A stretch of 6,177 nt of DNA from Victivallales bacterium Lenti_02 (GTDB taxonomy: Bacteria > Verrucomicrobiota > Lentisphaeria > Oligosphaerales > Lenti-02). Under the pieces are notes generated by a model. The model had not been told where the DNA came from and did not search any database. It saw only the letters and a list, made by a program, of their open reading frames with translations. Each line of letters starts with the position of its first letter. Position 1 is the first letter of the stretch. The stretch lies in the NCBI GenBank assembly GCA_001603055.1, contig LVAZ01000272.1, positions 1-6,177 of the forward strand, in the 5' to 3' direction. This document shows, one piece after another, positions 1-4,433 of the stretch. Position numbers and translations under genes: made by a program.

Positions 1-444
1 ATCCACCACCACCCCGGCCCGCACGGGCACCACGCCCGCCTTCGTGGCCAATCCCACCCCGACCACGCGGCCGGACTCCACCAGCGCCCCCTGGACAAAG
101 GTGCCCAGAAGAACCTCGCCCCCCGCCTCGGCCACCAGATCGAGCGCGACAGCACGGGCGGTTTCCGGCTGAAACCGCAGGCGTCCCGGCGGACGGAAGC
201 GCACCGGATCGACCCGCCATTCCGCCGCGCCCAGATCAAGCAGCCGCCGGGCCAGGTCGGCGAACACCGGTCCCCCCGGCGAATCGCAGAAACTGGAGAC
301 CAGGGCGTTGCCCATCACTCCGCCCAGACAACTGGCGCTCTCGACCAGCAGCGTCCGCGCCCCGGCGCGGGCGGCGGCCACCGCCGCGCCAACGCCCGCC
401 GGACCACCGCCGCAGACCAGCACGTCGTAGCGCCGGGTAGTCAT
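1..444 (-). CDS. FAD-dependent oxidoreductase, N-terminal 148 residues (C-terminus beyond left edge)
   Basis: This is the N-terminal part of a flavoprotein that probably carries out a redox reaction using FAD; the substrate cannot be told from this fragment. Translation of the minus strand from the ATG at 444 gives a Rossmann beta-alpha-beta unit at residues 7-35: DVLVCGGGPAGVGAA, with the GxGxxG glycines at G12, G14 and G17, and E35 at the end of strand 2, where the FAD ribose is normally bound. A following CLGG segment (39-42) fits the FAD_oxidored family (Pfam PF12831 type) rather than thioredoxin reductases. The ATG shares its A with the TGA stop of the upstream ROK regulator gene (TGATG), so translation is probably coupled; a weak GGTGG lies six bases before the start. 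The frame is open to base 1, so the catalytic part is not seen. FAD binding is near certain; the exact family is probable. Confidence 0.88.
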   Translation of the reverse strand, partial: MTTRRYDVLVCGGGPAGVGAAVAAARAGARTLLVESASCLGGVMGNALVSSFCDSPGGPVFADLARRLLDLGAAEWRVDPVRFRPPGRLRFQPETARAVALDLVAEAGGEVLLGTFVQGALVESGRVVGVGLATKAGVVPVRAGVVVD

Positions 445-1580
445 CAGATGCCACCCATCCGGGCGGCGAAGAAATCGGGCAGAAACTCCGCCCCCGCCCG
501 CAGGGCCGCACCGATCGAGGACTTGAATTCCGCCTGTTCGCCGAAGAGCAGACGGGGCCGGACCAAGGGCAGATTCCCGAACTCCGCCTCGATTGCCTCG
601 GCCAGCAGGGGCTGGAATTCGCCGGCGTAGGGATTGTAGATCCCGTTGACCAGAACGGCGGGGGGCTGGAACACCTTCAGCAGATTCGCGATTCCCCGCC
701 CCAGAGCCTGCGCCCGCCCGCGCAGCACGGCCAGCCGCTCGGCCGACTCCATGCTGGCCAGACTCGGCAGCGTCCGCCCCGAAGCGAGCACATCGAGGCA
801 GCCGGTCAGGCCGCAGGTGCAGACCGGGCCGTCCTCGAAAATCCGCATGTGGCCGATCTCGCCCGCGAACCGGGTCTCGCCCGAGAATTGCCGGCCCTCC
901 GCGTACAAGGCCGCGCCAATCCCATAGCGGATCAGAATGCTGAGGAAGCTGCGTTCCTGGTGCACCAACCCCAGGCGTTGCTCGTACTCCGAAACACAGA
1001 GCACGTTGTTGGCCACGGCAACCGGCACCCCGAGCGCGCGCAGCGGCTCGGCCGCATCCAGCTCCGACCAATGCCCCGAGGGCAGAAACGTGCGCGTCGC
1101 CAGACCGGTCCGCGCCACCACGCCCGGCAACCCGGCCCCCACCGCCGCCAGGCACCCAGCCGGGACCGCCGCCTGCGCCAGAACCCGTTCGAGCAGATTG
1201 CGCCACTCCAGCAGCAACCGGTCCCGCGACCAGTCCGGGCCAATCGCCCAGACCTCGCCGGCCACGACTTCGCGGCAGGCGTTCAACACGCAGGCGCGCA
1301 AGGCCCCGCCCTCGAGGTCGGTGCCGAGCAGGTAGACGCAGTCGGGCCGCACCGTCAGGGGCACCTTACGCCGCCCGGGGCCTCCCTCCGCCCGCTCGAC
1401 CGGCTTGCCCTCGCGGATCATCCCGCTCTCCAGCAGGGGCATCACCGTCCGGCTCACCGACGCCTTGCTCACCGCCAGGACATCCGCCAAGTCCCGGCGG
1501 CAGCAGGGAGCCTCCGTCACCAGATGCGTCAAAACCTGGGCTGCGATTCGTCCGTACATGCTCATTGGCGACAACCCCAT
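444..1580 (-). CDS. ROK-family transcriptional regulator (winged helix plus sugar-kinase-like domain)
   Basis: A transcription factor of the NagC/Mlc/XylR type, expected to bind DNA and a sugar or sugar derivative. Numbering is from a GTG at 1583. Residues 13-60 form a winged helix-turn-helix (LADVLAVSKASVSRTVMPLL), followed by the wing-like GGPGRRKVPL at 67-76. The ROK domain follows: GAGLPG at 149-154, the ExGH sugar-contact motif at E242-H245, and the zinc site H245, C255, C257, C262 in the pattern CxCGxxGC. ROK kinases have a catalytic Asp in an N-D-A-N motif; here the equivalent is ANN with N193, and the first phosphate loop is TDLEGG, not DIGGT. Kinase activity is therefore unlikely. 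The GTG at 1583 is directly followed by ATG at 1580; I prefer the ATG because a GTGGA sits six bases before it. Starts at 1565 or 1559 are also possible. Its stop overlaps the oxidoreductase start, suggesting it controls that gene and itself. Confidence 0.93.
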   Translation of the reverse strand: MGLSPMSMYGRIAAQVLTHLVTEAPCCRRDLADVLAVSKASVSRTVMPLLESGMIREGKPVERAEGGPGRRKVPLTVRPDCVYLLGTDLEGGALRACVLNACREVVAGEVWAIGPDWSRDRLLLEWRNLLERVLAQAAVPAGCLAAVGAGLPGVVARTGLATRTFLPSGHWSELDAAEPLRALGVPVAVANNVLCVSEYEQRLGLVHQERSFLSILIRYGIGAALYAEGRQFSGETRFAGEIGHMRIFEDGPVCTCGLTGCLDVLASGRTLPSLASMESAERLAVLRGRAQALGRGIANLLKVFQPPAVLVNGIYNPYAGEFQPLLAEAIEAEFGNLPLVRPRLLFGEQAEFKSSIGAALRAGAEFLPDFFAARMGGI

Positions 1581-1588
1581 CACTGGTC

Positions 1589-1620
1589 CACAAGACCAAA
1601 GAGAATTGTTGTGAAATCAC
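1589..1620 (-). promoter_or_regulatory. Candidate operator: overlapping inverted repeats before the ROK gene
   Basis: The 72-base gap between the ligase stop and the ROK start is less GC-rich than its flanks and holds two small inverted repeats. CACAA at 1589-1593 pairs with TTGTG at 1609-1613 around a centre at 1601, and the perfect GTGA-AA-TCAC lies at 1611-1620. ROK repressors usually autoregulate through imperfect palindromes of about this size, so this is a plausible operator. The arms are short and could be chance. A TTCACA (five of six matches to a -35 box) on the minus strand lies in the same block, but I see no matching -10 box. Confidence 0.3.
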
Positions 1621-1655
1621 GGCGGGAGCGCGGGAAGTGAAAAAGGCAGGATGCG

Positions 1656-3320
1656 CTAACCTACTCTCTTGGCGGCCCATTGCGCCAACTCTTCGCGGCG
1701 TATTTTGGCATTGTGCCGAATATCCACGGGAAACGCGGGATGCAGCAGGAGCTGGCGGATGCCCGCCGTCTCGGGATTGGCGGCGAGCCGTTCCAGCACT
1801 TCCGCGCGCAGGGCCTGCTCGGCGGCCGGGTCGCGCGGGTACTGGCCTGGGTGGGGCTCCAGGATCAGCACCGGGGTCTGGCGACGGCGGTCCTCGCCGA
1901 CACCCACCAGAGCGGAGCGGTAGACGGCGGGATGCTCGTTGGCCACCGCCTCGCAGCGCACGGAATACAAGGTTTCCGAGCCGGTCTCGACCCGGTGGCT
2001 CTTGCGGCCGCAGAACCAGATGCGCCCCTTCCCGTCGAGATAGCCCACGTCGCCCATGCGGTGCCAGACCGTCTCCCCGTCCGCGATCTTCGCCAGGCGG
2101 GTGGCCTCGGGCAGATTATGGTAGGCGCGGGTGACCACGTCGCCTTTCACGCAGATTTCCCCGATGGTCCCGTCCGGCACCACCAGGGACTCATCCCATT
2201 CCGCGATGGGCTCGTCGGTGATGCGGATGATCCGGCAGGTCACGTTCGGCAGGGGCCGCCCCACGCACATGCCCTCCCCCGCCCGGGTCCGCGCCGCCGT
2301 CTCGGCCAGCATCTCGCGACCGGTGAAATTGGCCACGGGCAGGGACTCGGTGGCGCCGTAGGGCGTGTAGGTCTGCGCCCCCTCGGGCAATACCTTGCCG
2401 AGCAGACGCTCGTGGACATAGGCGGGAACCGGAGCGCCGGCCATGATGATCCGGGTCAGGCTGGGCAGGCGGATGCCCCGCTCCGCGCAGTGCGCCCCCA
2501 CCCGCGCCCACAGCGTCGGCGAGCCGAAGGAGTAGGTCACGCCCTGGTTCAAAATCGGCTCGACGATCCGGTCCGGATTCACCCGCGCCGGCTTCGTGGG
2601 GTCCATGTCGGGAATCACCGCCGTCGCCCCGAGCGCGGTGCTGAACAGGGCGAACAGGGGAAAACAGGGCAGATCGATGTCCCCCGGCCCGATCCCGTAC
2701 TGCTCGCGCAGAATCTCGGTCTGGGTGACGAAAATGCGGTGGCTGTAGACGACGCCCTTGGCCGGGCCGGTGCTGCCGGTGGTGAACAGCACCGCCGCCA
2801 GGTTGTCCGCTTCCACCGGGCAGACCGGGAACGGCTCGTCCCGCTCGGGCATCCCGCCCACCGAGCACCCACCCCAGAACCAGCGTGTTCCCAGCGTCAC
2901 CGGAATCCGCACGCTGCGGAAGAAACGACGGCGCAGCAGGCGCAGCACATGGGCGGCGGGAATCCCGAGAAACGCCTCCGGCCCCACCTGCTCGACGCAG
3001 CGCATGAAGCTGCCCCACCCCATCCCCGGATCTATCAGCACCGGAGCCGCGCCGATCTTGAAGATGGCGAAGGTCAGCGCGAAGAAATCGAGCGACGGGC
3101 GCACCATCAGCAGGGTTTTCATCCCCTGCTCGACCCCTGCCTCCCGGAGTCCCCAGGCGTAGCGGTCGCACAGCCGGTCGAGCTGCGCGAAGGTCAGATG
3201 CGTGTAGGCCACCCGCCCCGTCCGGTCGCGGCCCTCGGGATAAACTACCGCCCGGCGGCTCGGTTGCAGGCTCGCCACCGCCGGCAAATAGTGGGCGATG
3301 TTGTGGCGGGGGTCGGGCAT
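1656..3320 (-). CDS. OleC-like AMP-dependent acyl ligase (fatty acid CoA ligase family)
   Basis: A 554-residue adenylate-forming enzyme that activates a carboxylic acid with ATP, releasing pyrophosphate. The P-loop-like motif is at 180-189 (TTGSTGPAKG), YGATE at 321-325, the ATP-ribose Asp D424 in WHRMGDVGYLD, the hinge motif GRKSHRVE at 438-445, and the A10 lysine K539 in RHNAKIRR near the C-terminus. All core residues are intact. Segments such as FKIGAAPVLIDPGMG (87-101), FPLFALFS (220-227), IPDMDP (236-241) and GRIWFCGRKSHRV are, from memory, typical of OleC, the enzyme that turns beta-hydroxy acids into beta-lactones in long-chain olefin synthesis, and of its close relatives (the group once labelled 'peptide synthase', PRK09274). 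No OleA, OleB or OleD gene lies in this window, so the substrate is open: beta-lactone formation or plain acyl-CoA/acyl-AMP formation. The ATG at 3320 has a GAGGAA ribosome-binding site. It may lead an operon with the ROK regulator and the oxidoreductase. Confidence 0.93.
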   Translation of the reverse strand: MPDPRHNIAHYLPAVASLQPSRRAVVYPEGRDRTGRVAYTHLTFAQLDRLCDRYAWGLREAGVEQGMKTLLMVRPSLDFFALTFAIFKIGAAPVLIDPGMGWGSFMRCVEQVGPEAFLGIPAAHVLRLLRRRFFRSVRIPVTLGTRWFWGGCSVGGMPERDEPFPVCPVEADNLAAVLFTTGSTGPAKGVVYSHRIFVTQTEILREQYGIGPGDIDLPCFPLFALFSTALGATAVIPDMDPTKPARVNPDRIVEPILNQGVTYSFGSPTLWARVGAHCAERGIRLPSLTRIIMAGAPVPAYVHERLLGKVLPEGAQTYTPYGATESLPVANFTGREMLAETAARTRAGEGMCVGRPLPNVTCRIIRITDEPIAEWDESLVVPDGTIGEICVKGDVVTRAYHNLPEATRLAKIADGETVWHRMGDVGYLDGKGRIWFCGRKSHRVETGSETLYSVRCEAVANEHPAVYRSALVGVGEDRRRQTPVLILEPHPGQYPRDPAAEQALRAEVLERLAANPETAGIRQLLLHPAFPVDIRHNAKIRREELAQWAAKRVG

Positions 3321-3324
3321 GGGC

Positions 3325-3330
3325 TTCCTC
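3325..3330 (-). promoter_or_regulatory. Ribosome-binding site of the OleC-like ligase gene
   Basis: The minus strand reads GAGGAA four bases before the ATG at 3320, with the GAGG core six bases away. This supports that start over other in-frame codons; the following residues (PDPRHNIAHYL) also fit an OleC-type N-terminus. Confidence 0.7.
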
Positions 3331-3353
3331 GCGTCGGATATAGGAAAAACTGG

Positions 3354-3381
3354 AACATATCCCCTTCCTCACCCGAGTCCA
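3354..3381 (-). promoter_or_regulatory. Weak candidate promoter for the ligase gene
   Basis: The prepilin terminator lies just upstream, so the ligase needs its own promoter in 3321-3440. The best sigma70-like pair I find on the minus strand is TGGACT (3376-3381) and TATGTT (3354-3359), each four of six matches, 16 bases apart. A TATATC at 3337-3342 is an alternative -10 box without a good -35. This is a guess from base matches only. Confidence 0.2.
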
Positions 3382-3447
3382 GTCTCCGAAGCGGCGAACG
3401 CCGCAAAAACCAACGACCGTGCAGGCTCGATGAAACCAATCGCCCGA

Positions 3448-3488
3448 AAAGGAAACGGCTGGCAGCGCATGGGCCTGCCAGCCGTTCC
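3448..3488 (-). terminator. Rho-independent terminator of the prepilin-type gene
   Basis: A perfect 12-base inverted repeat (AACGGCTGGCAG at 3454-3465 with CTGCCAGCCGTT at 3475-3486) encloses a 9-base loop. On the minus strand a G-U and a G-C pair extend the stem to 14 pairs, and the 3' side runs into TCCTTTTC. It begins about 20 bases after the prepilin stop at 3508. The T tail exists only on the minus strand, so it should stop transcription of that gene before the ligase. Confidence 0.85.
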
Positions 3489-3507
3489 GGAAGTCGGGCG
3501 AAAAAGC

Positions 3508-4206
3508 CTACTTGTTGTCCCAGGAGTTGTTGGGATCGCCGTAGGGCCAGCCTTCGAGCATCGGGCCGAGGAAGTTCTTGATCCCGATGCGCGCCGCGTG
3601 CCCGTCGCAGTAGCCCACGTTGAGGGCGTCGCCGTGGCGGCCCACCGGGCGGCGGGTGTAGTTGCTGTCCGAATTGCTGTAGTTCGTGGTCACCGTGCCG
3701 GTCCAGTTCGATGGCGGCGTCCACTGCCAGTCGGAGGAGCCGGTGGCATTGGCGTTGAACTGGGTGGGATCACCGAGCCCGACCACGTTGCTGTTGCACT
3801 GGGCGGCATCGACGAACATCGCGGTGGTGGAGGGACCCACGATCTGGCCGATCGACCTGGAAGAACTCCATTCGCAGATGTTGTGGTTGGTGGCATAGCC
3901 CCGCGGATAGGTGGCGGCGGTGGGGCAGATATACGAGTTGGCGTCGCCCACGTAGCTGAGCAACAGGCTGTGCCAGCGGGTGGGGCTGTTGGTGGGATAC
4001 CGCTCCGCGTTGTTGTCGGTATACATGAAGATGGCCAGATTGAGCTGCTTGATGTTGTTGATGCAGCTAATCTCCCGCGCCTTCGCCCGCGCCTGCTGGA
4101 GCGCCGGGAGGAGCATCGAGGCCAAGATCGCGATGATCGCGATCACTACCAGCAGCTCGATGAGCGTGAAACGAAACCGTTGAACCGATTGTCTTGTCGA
4201 GCCCAT
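3508..4206 (-). CDS. Prepilin-type N-terminal cleavage/methylation protein with H-X9-DG motif (pseudopilin-like)
   Basis: A 232-residue protein with a type IV pilin/type II secretion pseudopilin leader, probably exported, processed by prepilin peptidase and assembled at or beyond the inner membrane. Residues 13-33 are the hydrophobic helix FTLIELLVVIAIIAILASML, with Phe as +1 and Glu17 as the conserved +5 residue. An amphipathic stretch follows (LPALQQARAKARE), then C48 in SCINNIKQ and C94 in YICP, which could form a disulfide. Near the C-terminus H191 and D201-G202 make the H-X9-DG motif (RHGDALNVGYCDG) of processing-associated PVC proteins. The middle (138-184) is rich in Asn, Ser, Thr and Trp, as in a surface protein. 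The usual Gly at -1 is replaced by Arg12. No secretion or pilus genes are adjacent; promoter, AAGGA site and terminator suggest a single-gene transcript. Its role (pilin, pseudopilin or other surface protein) cannot be decided. Confidence 0.93.
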   Translation of the reverse strand: MGSTRQSVQRFRFTLIELLVVIAIIAILASMLLPALQQARAKAREISCINNIKQLNLAIFMYTDNNAERYPTNSPTRWHSLLLSYVGDANSYICPTAATYPRGYATNHNICEWSSSRSIGQIVGPSTTAMFVDAAQCNSNVVGLGDPTQFNANATGSSDWQWTPPSNWTGTVTTNYSNSDSNYTRRPVGRHGDALNVGYCDGHAARIGIKNFLGPMLEGWPYGDPNNSWDNK

Positions 4207-4212
4207 GACTGT

Positions 4213-4217
4213 TCCTT
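4213..4217 (-). promoter_or_regulatory. Ribosome-binding site of the prepilin-type gene
   Basis: The minus strand reads AAGGA six bases before the ATG at 4206. With a 12-residue basic leader (MGSTRQSVQRFR) before the hydrophobic helix, this fixes the start well. Confidence 0.75.
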
Positions 4218-4265
4218 TCTTTGGTTTCTTCGCGACCGATTTACAAAACTAACATACCTCCATCT

Positions 4266-4294
4266 TCTATACCACAATCCGCGCCACAAAGCAA
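4266..4294 (-). promoter_or_regulatory. Candidate sigma70-like promoter of the prepilin-type gene
   Basis: On the minus strand TTGCTT (4289-4294, three of six matches to TTGACA) and TATAGA (4266-4271, four of six to TATAAT) are exactly 17 bases apart, in a stretch richer in A and T than its surroundings. This predicts a leader of roughly 50 bases before the ATG at 4206. It rests on consensus matching only. Confidence 0.35.
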
Positions 4295-4423
4295 GCCATG
4301 CACGCGAAATCGGGTGCCGCAGCCTCCCCCCCGGAAAAAAGCCGAGGCGGGGAAACCCGCACCACGCGCCGAACCTCCCTTCGCGCCGTACAGTATGGCA
4401 TGGCCCGACGGGCCGGAAACCAA

Positions 4424-4428
4424 AAGGA
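4424..4428 (+). promoter_or_regulatory. Ribosome-binding site deciding the U32 gene start
   Basis: AAGGA lies five bases before the ATG at 4434. An in-frame ATG at 4395 would add 13 residues (MAWPDGPETKRTS), but the AAGGA would then be inside the gene, and U32 proteins typically begin right at the MELLAPAG strand. The start at 4434 is preferred. Confidence 0.75.
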
Positions 4429-4433
4429 CCAGC

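Larger units (their letters stand above)
4207..4433. other. Divergent intergenic region between the prepilin-type gene and the U32 gene
   Basis: These 227 bases separate two outward-facing genes. The left part (4207-4300) carries the prepilin promoter and ribosome-binding site. The right part is GC-rich and should be the U32 leader. It holds a GCGGG-GAAA-CCCGC hairpin with a GNRA-type loop (4347-4360) and a GGCCC-GAC-GGGCC hairpin (4402-4414) ten bases before the U32 ribosome-binding site. I see no good plus-strand promoter (TACAGT at 4389-4394 is the best -10 candidate) and no RNA gene. Confidence 0.5.

Noticed and set aside
849..1640. A 263-codon plus-strand frame opposite the ROK regulator.
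   Set aside because: It is antisense to a regulator with clear helix-turn-helix and zinc motifs; the Arg/Gln/Pro-rich translation fits no known protein.
2191..3372. A 393-codon minus-strand frame overlapping the ligase.
   Set aside because: It is a frame-shifted reading of the ligase with no recognisable domain.
1680..3581. A 633-codon open frame on the plus strand opposite the ligase gene.
   Set aside because: It is the antisense of the ligase, whose motifs are unambiguous. Long antisense frames are expected in such GC-rich coding DNA; the translation is rich in Arg, Gly, His and Pro and matches no family I recognise.
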